A DNA stretch of 19,278 nucleotides from Bacteroidia bacterium (GCA_025060275.1 JANXCJ010000016.1:1-19278); one strand, 5' to 3'. Numbered from the stretch's first letter, positions 6,258 to 15,339 are shown. Numbers and translations: made by a program. Notes: generated from the letters alone by a model not told the origin.

Positions 6258-8906
6258 ATGAGGCATATCCTACTAATCCTATTATTTTGGGGTATGGCTT
6301 CTGGTCAGCTACCCCCTCTTATAGATAGGGAAATCTTCTTTGGGGACCCTGAATTAGTAGGAGTGGAGGTTTCGCCAGATGGACGCTGGATTTCTTACCT
6401 CAAGCCATATAAGGGCACCCTCAACATATGGCTTCAACGCATCCAAGATGGAGAATTAGGAGATGCCTTTCCTATTACTGCTAGCGAAAGGCGCCCTATC
6501 ACGCAGTACTTCTGGTCCTACGACAGCCGATATGTGCTTTATTCACAGGATAAGGATGGAGACGAGAATTATCACCTCTATCGCATAAGCCTTGCTGAGG
6601 TTGGACCGGGAAAAATCCCCCAAGCCACAGACATGACCCCCGGAGAAAATATACGAGTAGTACTCTACGGCCTTCCTAAAGAAAAGCCTCAAATAGCTTA
6701 TTTAGGGATCAACAAGCGAGACCCCACTCTACATGACTTATACGAACTAAATATACCCACAGGCGGATTGCGATTACTTTATGAGAATAGAGAGGGTATT
6801 TTGGGGTGGGCTATAGATGCTTTAGGGCGGATTCGTTTTGCCCAGAAGATGGGACCCGAAGGAGAAACACAACTATTTGAGGTAAAGAGCAAAGGTTCTA
6901 ATTTCTCCTTCAAGAAGATATATGAGACGACATGGGAGGAAGCAGTTAGTATTGCTCAAGTTCCCAGAAAAGGAAAAGTAATCTACCTTATCACCAATAA
7001 AGGAGTAGATAAATCCAGGCTCGTGACCTTTGACCCCACGACGGGCAAGGAGCAAGAAATCCATACGGACCCCCTGAACCGAGTAGACTTAGGCAGCGCA
7101 CTTTTTGATGAGAAAACAGATAAACTCCGAATGGTTTCATACCTGGATGATAAGCGGCGCAGATACTTCTTTGACTCCAAGCTGGAAAAGTGGTTCAAAA
7201 AATGGGAATCTCTCTTACCCGAGGGAGAAGTAGGGCTTACCGGCTTGTCTGATGAGGAAAGATATGCCGTAGTGGTATATACCAGTGACAGAGAGCCCGG
7301 ACGCTACTATCTCTGGGATGCGCAAAAGGAAATTTTGCGAGAAATTGGAAAAAGCAGACCTAACCTACCTAGCGAGCACCTGAGCGAAATGCGCCCTATC
7401 CGTATTCGCACAAGAGATGGGGCTGAACTCCCCGCCTACCTCACACTGCCTAAAGGCATAACACCCAAAAATCTCCCCGCAGTCCTATATGTACATGGAG
7501 GCCCGTGGGCACGCGATGACTGGGGATATGATGGAGTAGTGCAGTTTCTGGCAAATAGAGGATACGCTGTGCTTCAAGTTAATTTTCGTGCCTCCACAGG
7601 ATATGGTAAGGCTTTCCTAAATGCCGGAAATAAGCAGTGGGGTACGGGTATTATGCAACATGATCTCACTGATGCTGTCCAGCAGCTTATCCGGGAAGGA
7701 ATTTTTGATCCGCATCGCATAGCTATCATGGGGGGCTCCTACGGCGGGTATGCAACCCTCGCAGGGGTAACTTTCACACCCGAGCTGTATGCGTGCGGAA
7801 TATCTATCGTAGGGCCCTCCAGTATCATCACCTTAATTCGTTCCGTGCCGCCCTACTGGAAGCCTCTTATAAAAGTCTTCCATAATCGTGTAGGCAACCC
7901 TGATGACCCTCAAGATTTAGAACGGCTCAAGGCACAGTCTCCTCTTTATCACATAGAGCGCATCCAAGTCCCTCTACTAATAATTCAAGGTGCAAATGAT
8001 CCGCGTGTAAAGCAGCAGGAGTCGGACCAAATCGTAGCCGCTTTACATGCCAAAGGCTATCCCGTACGCTATCTCTTAGCTCCAGATGAGGGACATGGCT
8101 TCCAGAACTATGATAACCGCATGGCGATGATGGTAGCTATTGAACAGTTCTTAAGCGAGCGTCTGGGCGGCAGATTACAGCCAGAAGTGCCCGAAAAGAT
8201 TGCTAAGCGCCTCCAAGCTATCAGTGTAGACCCCAGTACGGTAAAAATAGAGAATTCTTCACGAGAGCTTTCACAAGCCGCTCTTAGCCTGCGAATAACA
8301 AGTCCTCTGAAGAGTCGCTGGATTTATCAGGTATCTTTGCGGGGGCGGCAGGTCTCTGCCAAAGCTACAGAGGAATGGAAAAAAGTCCCCACAGGGTGGG
8401 AGTATGTAGAAAGTGTGGAATCTGAGGAACTCCCCACTCTGCGAACAGCAGACACGCTGAAAGTAGATGAGCGAGGCGAACTCCTTTCTTACCAACGCAT
8501 TCAGCAAGGTGTTCAGCTTTCCCTAAGGCGAGAGGGGGAGCAGCTAAAAGGGGACATAGAATTCATGGGACAAAAAAATTCTCTCTCTCAAAAACTAAAT
8601 GGAAAGCCTGCTTATCCCACTAATAGCGCTTTGCGCTACTATCTTGCTTCTCTTCCTCTAATGAAGGGCTATACAGCCACATTTCCGCTCTTTTCATTTC
8701 AGCAAGGCACATTTCAGGATGCCCGAGTGAGAGTAGAAGACGAGGAGAAAATCACTGTGGGAGGACAAGAACGTTATACCTGGAAAATACACATTGAAGC
8801 AGAGGGCGTCAAGCAGACTATCTGGATAGATAAGGACACAGGCCTTCCATGGCGTACGCAAGCTAGTATAGGGGGAGCTAGCATGATAGGAGACAGGATA
8901 GAGTAG
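6258..8906 (+). CDS. Exported S9 family peptidase (prolyl oligopeptidase type) with extra C-terminal domain
   Basis: 882 residues from ATG 6258. An in-frame ATG at 6219 exists but lies inside nuoL and would put 13 non-signal residues first, whereas 6258 opens a clean signal peptide ending MASG before Gln17. Residues about 30-370 form a beta-propeller with PD40-like repeats (VEVSPDGRWISYL, YDSRYVLYSQD). The alpha/beta-hydrolase domain (about 390-645) has the catalytic triad: Ser494 in GGSYGGY, Asp581 in QGANDPRV and His613 in DEGHGF, plus the oxyanion-region VHGGPWARD. The family cleaves oligopeptides, often dipeptidyl- or acyl-peptides, and this one would act in the periplasm or outside. A further ~235 residues follow the hydrolase, beta-rich, ending in IWIDKDTGLPWRTQ, which resembles DUF3108/LolA-like folds. 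Typical S9 enzymes stop near residue 650-700, so this looks like a fusion. Substrate unknown. Confidence 0.9.
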   Translation: MRHILLILLFWGMASGQLPPLIDREIFFGDPELVGVEVSPDGRWISYLKPYKGTLNIWLQRIQDGELGDAFPITASERRPITQYFWSYDSRYVLYSQDKDGDENYHLYRISLAEVGPGKIPQATDMTPGENIRVVLYGLPKEKPQIAYLGINKRDPTLHDLYELNIPTGGLRLLYENREGILGWAIDALGRIRFAQKMGPEGETQLFEVKSKGSNFSFKKIYETTWEEAVSIAQVPRKGKVIYLITNKGVDKSRLVTFDPTTGKEQEIHTDPLNRVDLGSALFDEKTDKLRMVSYLDDKRRRYFFDSKLEKWFKKWESLLPEGEVGLTGLSDEERYAVVVYTSDREPGRYYLWDAQKEILREIGKSRPNLPSEHLSEMRPIRIRTRDGAELPAYLTLPKGITPKNLPAVLYVHGGPWARDDWGYDGVVQFLANRGYAVLQVNFRASTGYGKAFLNAGNKQWGTGIMQHDLTDAVQQLIREGIFDPHRIAIMGGSYGGYATLAGVTFTPELYACGISIVGPSSIITLIRSVPPYWKPLIKVFHNRVGNPDDPQDLERLKAQSPLYHIERIQVPLLIIQGANDPRVKQQESDQIVAALHAKGYPVRYLLAPDEGHGFQNYDNRMAMMVAIEQFLSERLGGRLQPEVPEKIAKRLQAISVDPSTVKIENSSRELSQAALSLRITSPLKSRWIYQVSLRGRQVSAKATEEWKKVPTGWEYVESVESEELPTLRTADTLKVDERGELLSYQRIQQGVQLSLRREGEQLKGDIEFMGQKNSLSQKLNGKPAYPTNSALRYYLASLPLMKGYTATFPLFSFQQGTFQDARVRVEDEEKITVGGQERYTWKIHIEAEGVKQTIWIDKDTGLPWRTQASIGGASMIGDRIE

Positions 8907-8934
8907 AGGCTCTTTTTCGTTATTTATGACCTAA

Positions 8935-10809
8935 ATGGGGGAGGCCAAAAAGTGGGATGAAAATACTTCTATACGAGTAGGGGCTGTATCATTACGAACC
9001 ACCCCCTTAGATTTCAAAGGGAATGTAGAGAGAGTACGCACATTCATCAAAAAAGCCCAAGAAGGAGGTGTGCACATTCTTGTTTTTCCTGAGCTGTGTC
9101 TTTCTGGGTATGAGTGTGGGGACTTTTTCTGGCATCCGTGGGTAGCTGCTGCGGCCTGGGAAGCTCTACTTTCTCTTCTGCCCGATACACAGGGGATATG
9201 GGCGGCAGTAGGTATGCCCTTGGAGATAGGGGGGCGTCTCTATAATGCAGCAGCATTTATCGGAGAAGGGCAAATAGGAGGGTTTGCACTCAAACGCAAT
9301 CTCCCTAATGAAGGGGTATTTTATGAGCCTCGCTGGTTCACGCCTGCCCCTATTGATAGACTTGTAGAGCCCAAAAGCGGTGCTCCTGCAGGCTATGCCC
9401 TACCCTTCTTATGGAATGGATATCATATAGTGATAGAAATTTGTGAGGATGCGTGGCGCCCCCAACGCCCACTAGAAGTTACACATGCCCATATCGCCTT
9501 ATGTTTGAACGCCTCTCCTTATGAGATGCGTAAAGCTGAACGGCGCCGGCGCCTCATCCAAGAAAGTAGCTATCGCTATCATTGTGTATATGCCTATGCA
9601 AACCTCTTGGGCAATGAAGCAGGCAAGCTAATCTATGAAGGAGAAAGCATGATTGCTTGGGAAGGTCGTATTCTGGGAGCCACTCGCCGTTTTTCCTACG
9701 AAGATGGAGAGTGGGTCTGGGTAGAACTCAGCACAGCCCAGCTCAACCGAAGTGCTCGCAAGAATACCGCTCCCATACCTCAAAATCCTATCCCTATACC
9801 TTCCGAACCTCTGAGGGGGGAGGAGACTTTTACCTCTTCTCATGATCATTTCGCTCATTTGTCCTCCAATAATATTTGGGAAGAGCTTACAGAAGCCATA
9901 GCGATGGCTTTGTGGGATTATCTATGGAAAAGCCACAGTAGGGGTTTCGTTGTCTCTTTATCAGGTGGGCTAGACTCAGCTGCATGCGCTATCTTGGCTC
10001 AGTTAGCCTTAACATGGGCAAAGGAGAGATTAGGAGCAGAAAAGTATGCGCAACGTTTATCCTACATGCCGAAGGGGCAATTGCCCCAAGTACATGCTTT
10101 CTACCAATCTACTGCCCAGAGTAGCAAAGAAACCTTCCGCAGGGCTCAAATGCTTGCCAAAGAAGTAGGTATAGCTTTTTACGCCTGGAACTTAGAAGAT
10201 GTAGTTCAAGCATATGAGCGCAAGGTTGAAGGCTGGTTAGGTCGGCCTCTCTCGTGGGAGCAGGATGATATTGCTCGTCAAAACCTTCAAGCAAGAGCTC
10301 GCATTCCAGCGCTGTGGATGGTAGCTAACCTTTTAGGTGCCCTCCTTCTCACTACAAGCAATCGCAGTGAGATCGCAGTAGGGTACTCTACGATGGATGG
10401 AGATACTTCGGGTGGACTTGCCCCCATTGGAGGAGTGGCAAAGGCAGACCTACGCGAGTGGGGCCTCTGGGCAGCAGAGAGATTTGGCTGGCCTACGCTC
10501 CGAGAAATAACCCTCAGTACTCCCACGGCAGAGTTGCGTCCAGGAGGTCAAGCAGATGAAGAAGACCTCATGCCATATCCCCTACTCAACAAGCTGGAAA
10601 TCTCTCTCGTGCGAGAAGGGCTATCCCCCCGCTCTCTGAAAGCTCTCAATGTACCCTCGGAATGGGCGGATAAGTTTATTCGGCTTTTTGAAACGAGCCA
10701 ATGGAAGCGAGAAAGATTAGCACCTGCTTTTCATGTGGATGGACATGATTTAGACCCTCGCGGGGCAGGGCGCTTTCCTATCCTCCATGCTCTAAGGCAG
10801 AATAGCTAA
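8935..10809 (+). CDS. nadE: Glutamine-dependent NAD+ synthetase
   Basis: 624 residues; converts nicotinic acid adenine dinucleotide to NAD+ using ATP and ammonia from glutamine, the last step of NAD synthesis, in the cytoplasm. The N-terminal nitrilase-type glutaminase (about 12-270) has its catalytic triad: Glu53 in VFPELCLSGYE, Lys120 in FALKRNLPNEG and Cys170 in IEICEDAW. A poorly conserved linker (about 272-312, rich in Pro/Ser/Asn) leads to the synthetase domain with the ATP-pyrophosphatase loop SLSGGLDSAA (341-350), QNLQAR (449-454), TTSNRSE (473-479), GDTSGG (489-494) and Lys503. ATG 8935 is the only suitable start before the conserved IRVGAVSLRTTP segment. It follows the peptidase gene by 28 bases. 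A degenerate box, TATTTATG (8921-8928), is six bases upstream. Confidence 0.95.
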   Translation: MGEAKKWDENTSIRVGAVSLRTTPLDFKGNVERVRTFIKKAQEGGVHILVFPELCLSGYECGDFFWHPWVAAAAWEALLSLLPDTQGIWAAVGMPLEIGGRLYNAAAFIGEGQIGGFALKRNLPNEGVFYEPRWFTPAPIDRLVEPKSGAPAGYALPFLWNGYHIVIEICEDAWRPQRPLEVTHAHIALCLNASPYEMRKAERRRRLIQESSYRYHCVYAYANLLGNEAGKLIYEGESMIAWEGRILGATRRFSYEDGEWVWVELSTAQLNRSARKNTAPIPQNPIPIPSEPLRGEETFTSSHDHFAHLSSNNIWEELTEAIAMALWDYLWKSHSRGFVVSLSGGLDSAACAILAQLALTWAKERLGAEKYAQRLSYMPKGQLPQVHAFYQSTAQSSKETFRRAQMLAKEVGIAFYAWNLEDVVQAYERKVEGWLGRPLSWEQDDIARQNLQARARIPALWMVANLLGALLLTTSNRSEIAVGYSTMDGDTSGGLAPIGGVAKADLREWGLWAAERFGWPTLREITLSTPTAELRPGGQADEEDLMPYPLLNKLEISLVREGLSPRSLKALNVPSEWADKFIRLFETSQWKRERLAPAFHVDGHDLDPRGAGRFPILHALRQNS

Positions 10810-10814
10810 TTTTG
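10807..10814 (+). promoter_or_regulatory. Bacteroidota-type -7 box (TAATTTTG) for sppA
   Basis: TAATTTTG is a perfect TAnnTTTG match followed by TTAC and the sppA ATG at 10819. Its first three bases are the nadE stop codon TAA. No clear -33 TTTG is present in the end of nadE. The geometry predicts a leaderless sppA transcript and is identical to that upstream of nuoJ and the thioredoxin gene. Confidence 0.5.
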
Positions 10815-10818
10815 TTAC

Positions 10819-12555
10819 ATGTGGCGATTTTTGCGAACCCTCATAGCATTCGTCATTGCGTTTTTCCTTACAATGCTTATCGGAGGGGTGCTATGGGTAG
10901 GTGTTATAACCGTAGGTTTCTCTTTAGCAGGGGGGAAATCTAAGGAAAGTAAGCCTTTGACCGATGAAGGATGGCTGCGTATGTCCCTATCTGGAGAGCT
11001 GAAAGAGTACCAAGAAGAGCCCGGCATAAATATCTCTCTTCTAAGCATAGCCTTTGGTGGGACAATGAAGCGTCCTCCTACATTAGAAAAGATTCGGAAG
11101 GCCTTAAAGGAAGCCGCAGAGAATGAAAAAATAAAAGGTATCGTACTAGAGTTGGGAGATTTCACTGCTTACCCTGCTCAGGTACAACAGCTCGGACGAT
11201 GGCTACTGGAATTCAAGCAGCGATCCAAGAAACCCATATATGCCTATGGAGACTACTTCTCGGAACTTACCTATTATTTAGCCACCTATGCAGATACTAT
11301 TGTGCTTTATCCCCGTGCTGGCGCATTTATTGAGTGGAATGGATTAGCCTCAGAAAATATCTTCTTTAGAAAATTCTTTGATAAATGGGGGGTAAAACCA
11401 AAAGTGTTTCGGGTAGGGCGATATAAGTCTGCAGCAGAGGACTTTACAGATGAGAAGTTCTCTGAAGATAATCGTCAGCAAATAACAACTCTCTTAGAGG
11501 ACGTATGGAATGAATGGATAGATTCCATAGCTAAGCGTAGAGGTATACCCAGCGAGAGTTTGAGAGTTTGGCCGGAGAGGTATATCTTCTTGCCCGCAGA
11601 AGTGGCTTATGCTAACAAGATGGTGGACCTTCTCTCTCCATGGCATGTATGGGTGAAGCGCTTCATTCCTAAAGATAAAGATGAACCTGCCTTTGTAGAG
11701 GTCTCTCAATTAGCTCAGAGGGAAGAAAAGAAAGAGAAAAAGGATGAACAAATTGCTATTCTGTATGCAGAGGGAGGTATAGGGGCTGAGGAGGATATTA
11801 GCGCAGAAAAGTTAGTGCCTGTAATACAAAAGATTGAGAAAGATGAAAAAGTCAAAGCAGTGGTACTGCGTGTAAATAGTCCGGGAGGCTCTGTGCTAGA
11901 CTCTGACAAGATTACGCGCGCCCTCCAATCTCTCAAGACAAAAAAACCCCTTGTGGTTTCTATGGGAGGTGTAGCAGCCTCAGGGGGCTACTACATCTCC
12001 GCTCTGGCTAACAAGATAGTCTCAGAACCTACCACTATTACGGGTTCCATAGGAGTCATAGCCCTATTCTTTGAACTAAAGGAGCTAATAGAAAAGCACT
12101 TAGAGCTGCGCACTGACCGAGTCAAGGTAGGAGGTAAATATGCAGACTTTCCGACTTCTCTGAGAGAAGCTACCCCCGAAGAGGACGCTTACTTACAGGG
12201 AGAGATTAATCGGATTTATGAAGAGTTTCTTAGTGTGGTGAAAGAAGGACGAAGGTATCCCTCCCGTGAAGCTGTGCATACTATTGCACAAGGCAGAGTA
12301 TGGTCAGGCAAAGATGCAAGAGATATTGGTTTAGTAGATACGTTAGGAGGACTGGAAACAGCCATAACTTTAGCAGCACAAGCCGCCTCCCTCAAAGAGT
12401 ATAGTCTAAAGGTTTATCCCGAACCCGAAAATTTCTTTCAACGTTGGCTAAAAAACTTTGATCTGATCAAAACGTATTTCACTTTTTCTCTTCGTAAGCG
12501 TTCTTTGCCTGATGCATTTCAAATGTACTGGATAGATGAGTTCAGAATATTCTAA
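10819..12555 (+). CDS. sppA: Signal peptide peptidase SppA, 67K type (protease IV)
   Basis: 578 residues, the long tandem-domain form. One N-terminal transmembrane anchor spans about 7-30, with the rest predicted on the outer side of the inner membrane. The Ser/Lys dyad is split between the two halves as in E. coli SppA: Lys203 in VGRYKSAAEDFTDEKFS and Ser388 in GGVAASGGYYIS. The second half also shows RVNSPGGSVLDSDKI (351-365) and TITGSIGVI after the serine. The family degrades signal peptides left in the membrane after export. A charged segment (REEKKEKKDEQ, 301-311) joins the halves. The start is set by the anchor and by the -7 box four bases upstream. The gene 14 bases downstream is probably in the same transcript. 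Confidence 0.93.
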   Translation: MWRFLRTLIAFVIAFFLTMLIGGVLWVGVITVGFSLAGGKSKESKPLTDEGWLRMSLSGELKEYQEEPGINISLLSIAFGGTMKRPPTLEKIRKALKEAAENEKIKGIVLELGDFTAYPAQVQQLGRWLLEFKQRSKKPIYAYGDYFSELTYYLATYADTIVLYPRAGAFIEWNGLASENIFFRKFFDKWGVKPKVFRVGRYKSAAEDFTDEKFSEDNRQQITTLLEDVWNEWIDSIAKRRGIPSESLRVWPERYIFLPAEVAYANKMVDLLSPWHVWVKRFIPKDKDEPAFVEVSQLAQREEKKEKKDEQIAILYAEGGIGAEEDISAEKLVPVIQKIEKDEKVKAVVLRVNSPGGSVLDSDKITRALQSLKTKKPLVVSMGGVAASGGYYISALANKIVSEPTTITGSIGVIALFFELKELIEKHLELRTDRVKVGGKYADFPTSLREATPEEDAYLQGEINRIYEEFLSVVKEGRRYPSREAVHTIAQGRVWSGKDARDIGLVDTLGGLETAITLAAQAASLKEYSLKVYPEPENFFQRWLKNFDLIKTYFTFSLRKRSLPDAFQMYWIDEFRIF

Positions 12556-12569
12556 TAACTGAGCAGGAG

Positions 12570-15329
12570 ATGGAGATAGAGCTTCTCTGGCCCCTCATTC
12601 AAGACCTTATTCAAGGCCCGCAGGTTGCGGAGGAAGATTGGGTTTTTCTTCGTCAGAATGCAGATACGCTTGGGTGCCCCGAGGCAGTTTTGCGAGCGAT
12701 AGTACAAGCTCGTTTAGCAAGTGGCCAGACAGAAATCCTCCCCAAAGTACAAGCCCTGAGCGCCCTGATAGAGTCTTTGGGCGCTGAGGCTAACCGGAAG
12801 ATTTCATTTATTGTGGAGGTAGCCCAGTACTTAGGATTACCTATAGATTTGGGGCAAGTGCTTGTCCAGGTGCCGCGTAGTCCAGCCCTTCGCTATCTTG
12901 TGCGACTTTTGAAGGCAGTAGAAATGGTAGGTGACCGTTCTATCCTATCAGGCTGGGTGGAAGCTCAAGCGGCATCTCTCCACTTTTCTAAGGATGTAGT
13001 GGAAGCTCTCACACATCTATTAGAGGCTGCAAAAGAAAAATCCCTACAAAAGGCTTTAGAGAGCTATTGGACTATTTTGAACGCTTTACAGAAGCAGGGC
13101 ATGCCTGCTGTGGAGATGGCTTATTTGATGGACTTGGCTCGTGAGGCACGCTTAGCAGACCCGATTAGCCAAGGGCTCCAAGAATACCTTCGCATGCGTC
13201 ATCGTGGTACCTCTTCTCTGGAGTCATTAGCCTATCTTGTGCGCAGCTTCATCCAGAAAGGGGTTCTATCAGAAGAAGAGCTGCCTTTCTTACGAAAGAT
13301 TGCTGAAGAGGAAGGTATCCATGAGGCTGTCTTACAGGGTATAATTGAGCTAGAAAATACGCAGCGTCGCTCCACCACGATAGGATTCGGAGCAGAAATG
13401 CTCCAGCCGCTCATCCGTGCGCTGATTAGCACAAAACAGATGAATGAAGCAGCGCTGCGTCTGCTCTCTCAACGAGGCAATGAAGTAGGCGTAAGCAGAG
13501 CCTCCTTAGAAGCGCTTATAGAGTTAGAAAGCCAGATTCTGGAAAAGAAAGCTAAGTTTCCTCAAAGCTTACAGCCGCTGATAAGGACGCTTGTAGAAAA
13601 TGCTACTATTTCAGACGACAAGCTAATCTACCTAATCAAAAAGGCACAAGAAATGGGCGGTTCCGACAAAGTGGTTAGGAGCTTAGTACAGATAGAAATA
13701 ACCGCTCAAAAAAAGGCTCAGCAAGAGAAGCCTTTCTTAGCAGCACTGCCTCCTTCATCTCCCCCTCCACCAGAACCTCCAAAAGTAGAAGAAAAGGTTT
13801 CCTCAATACCACCTCCTTCTGAGTCTGCCCCACCTCCGACCCCTCCCAAAACTCCCCTGCAAACTAGTGTTTCTCACACCTCAAAGAGTCTCACTTTCCC
13901 TTCAGGAGGACATTTCCCTCTGCTCGCTGCTGATTTTCATTTCATGAAGATATTTTCTCTAAGAAATGAAAAAGATATAGTAAGACGAGCGGAAATATTT
14001 GCAAAAGAGGGTAGGATTATATGGTATGCTTTTTTAGAGTATGGGGAGAGGGAGTATGTCCTTGTCGTCAAGGGGCGTCCCGAGCATCGCTTTGAAGAGG
14101 TGGTAGGCTGGGCTATCAGCCCAACAGGCGAAGTAATCGCAGTAAAACATCGTTCGCAAGGCAACTACCGAGTATATCTAAATGGAGAAGAGGGAAGGCC
14201 CTTAGAGGAGATATCCAACCTTGTTCTCTCTCCTAATCATAACCATTTAGCTTATATAGGGCGTAAAGGAGAAGAGTTCTTTGTATTCATGGACAATATT
14301 GGCATGGGACCTTTCATCCAAGTAGGCAACCTTGTTTTCCGTCCAGGCACAGAAAATGAGCTTTTCTTTACCTACCAAGTAGAAAAAAATAAGTGGCTGA
14401 TTAGAGACTACCTCAATAATACTTACGGCGAGCCCGCTGCCTCCATAGATCATCTCACTTTTTCGCCAGACGGACGCAGAATGGTGTATGCAATCCTCAA
14501 GAACCGCAAATTTTACCTGCGAGAAGGAAATCAAATAGGAGAACCTTTTGATCTTATATCCGATGTGCGCTTTACAGAAGATAGCCGACACCTTGTGTAT
14601 CTGATTCAAAAGGGAATGCAAAGGGGAATTACGTGGGACCATGAGGTTCTCCTCATGGGAGAGGGTGTTTCCAGCGTTACTTTATCTCCAGATAGTCGTT
14701 TTGTAGCTTACACTGTCCGTGAGAAAGATCAACATTTCCTTTGCATCCACAAAAAGCAATTAGGTCCCTACGAGAGAGTAGAGCGTCCCTTTATAACACG
14801 GACTAAGCCTTCTGTGATATACCCCGCGGTTCTGCAAGGACGTAGTTATATTTTCGTGAATGGAGCCCCCGAAGGAGGACCTTTTGACACTATTCTGAAA
14901 TTTACGGGAAGAGGGGATAGTTATGCAGCCTTTGTAAAGAAAGGTACTGAGGGTCAGGCTGTCATGCACAATGGCAAAATCGGCTCTACTTATTCTACTG
15001 TGGATCAGCCTACATGGGATAGCACAGGAAAGAATTTAGCATACATAGCTCGTAAGAAAGGTGGCTGGAGCGGCGTAGTATGGAACGAAACTGAAAGCGA
15101 CCAGTACGACTTCGTTCAGCATCTCACCTTTAATTCAGAGGGTAAAGCCTTATTATTCTTTGCTCGCAGGCGAGATGGCTGGTATGCCGTGCTCAACGAC
15201 AAACCCTTGCCCGAAACCCTCTGCCACGAGATTCTATCTGCCCCTGTCTACGACGAGAAGAGTAAGACATTTTACTACCTCTATCGCCAAGGCAAGGACT
15301 TATACGAAGGACGCATAACTCTTACATAG
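12570..15329 (+). CDS. Unrecognised protein: seven helical repeats, Pro-rich linker, WD40/PD40-like propeller
   Basis: 919 residues, no signal peptide or membrane segment, so probably cytoplasmic. I do not recognise a named family. Residues about 6-377 hold seven related alpha-helical units with a 50-60 residue period (starts near 6, 62, 107, 165, 218, 278, 334). The clearest three follow LxxLIRxLI..., then ...ISxxxLxxLxxxAxExG, then ...xxVLxxLIEIE; this hairpin pattern recalls TerB-like or armadillo-like folds. Residues about 393-430 are a proline-rich linker. Residues about 505-915 form a beta-propeller of some ten PD40/WD40-like units about 38 residues apart, with SPDGRRMVYA-type strands near 515, 552, 590, 630, 667, 704, 816 and 852, each preceded by a V.(L/M)NG..G turn. 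The architecture suggests a binding scaffold; I see no catalytic motif. It starts 14 bases after sppA and ends 10 bases before the ChaN-like gene. AGGAG directly abuts the ATG, too close for a normal ribosome site. Confidence 0.85.
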   Translation: MEIELLWPLIQDLIQGPQVAEEDWVFLRQNADTLGCPEAVLRAIVQARLASGQTEILPKVQALSALIESLGAEANRKISFIVEVAQYLGLPIDLGQVLVQVPRSPALRYLVRLLKAVEMVGDRSILSGWVEAQAASLHFSKDVVEALTHLLEAAKEKSLQKALESYWTILNALQKQGMPAVEMAYLMDLAREARLADPISQGLQEYLRMRHRGTSSLESLAYLVRSFIQKGVLSEEELPFLRKIAEEEGIHEAVLQGIIELENTQRRSTTIGFGAEMLQPLIRALISTKQMNEAALRLLSQRGNEVGVSRASLEALIELESQILEKKAKFPQSLQPLIRTLVENATISDDKLIYLIKKAQEMGGSDKVVRSLVQIEITAQKKAQQEKPFLAALPPSSPPPPEPPKVEEKVSSIPPPSESAPPPTPPKTPLQTSVSHTSKSLTFPSGGHFPLLAADFHFMKIFSLRNEKDIVRRAEIFAKEGRIIWYAFLEYGEREYVLVVKGRPEHRFEEVVGWAISPTGEVIAVKHRSQGNYRVYLNGEEGRPLEEISNLVLSPNHNHLAYIGRKGEEFFVFMDNIGMGPFIQVGNLVFRPGTENELFFTYQVEKNKWLIRDYLNNTYGEPAASIDHLTFSPDGRRMVYAILKNRKFYLREGNQIGEPFDLISDVRFTEDSRHLVYLIQKGMQRGITWDHEVLLMGEGVSSVTLSPDSRFVAYTVREKDQHFLCIHKKQLGPYERVERPFITRTKPSVIYPAVLQGRSYIFVNGAPEGGPFDTILKFTGRGDSYAAFVKKGTEGQAVMHNGKIGSTYSTVDQPTWDSTGKNLAYIARKKGGWSGVVWNETESDQYDFVQHLTFNSEGKALLFFARRRDGWYAVLNDKPLPETLCHEILSAPVYDEKSKTFYYLYRQGKDLYEGRITLT
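12585..13700 (+). other. Block of seven ~55-residue helical repeats within the 919-residue protein
   Basis: Encodes residues about 6-377. The last three units align best: 218-262 (starts LESLAYLVRSFIQKG), 278-320 (starts LQPLIRALISTKQ) and 334-377 (starts LQPLIRTLVENAT). Units at 62-101, 107-150 and 165-208 are more diverged. The first unit (6-49) keeps the LWPLIQDLIQG opening. The repeat is clear only at protein level; I see no near-identical DNA copies, so duplication is old. Confidence 0.6.
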
Positions 15330-15334
15330 TCTTG
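15327..15334 (+). promoter_or_regulatory. Degenerate -7 box (TAGTCTTG) before the ChaN-like gene
   Basis: TAGTCTTG differs from TAnnTTTG by one base (C for the first T) and overlaps the stop codon TAG of the 919-residue protein gene. It ends five bases before the GTG start at 15340. Weak alone; noted because it matches the stop-codon overlap seen before sppA and the S9 peptidase gene. Confidence 0.2.
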
Positions 15335-15339
15335 TATTC

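Noticed and set aside
8900..8917. Possible intrinsic terminator after the S9 peptidase gene (AGAG, six-base loop, CTCT, then a T run)
   Set aside because: The stem is only four pairs with two G-C, overlaps the stop codon, and nadE follows at once in the same direction; too weak to call.
8921..8928. TATTTATG before nadE as a promoter box
   Set aside because: One mismatch in the key TTTG part and a different spacing (six bases) to the ATG; read-through from the upstream gene is as likely.
12563..12569. AGGAG in front of the 919-residue protein gene as a Shine-Dalgarno site
   Set aside because: It abuts the ATG with no spacer, which does not allow normal pairing, and other genes here lack such sites.
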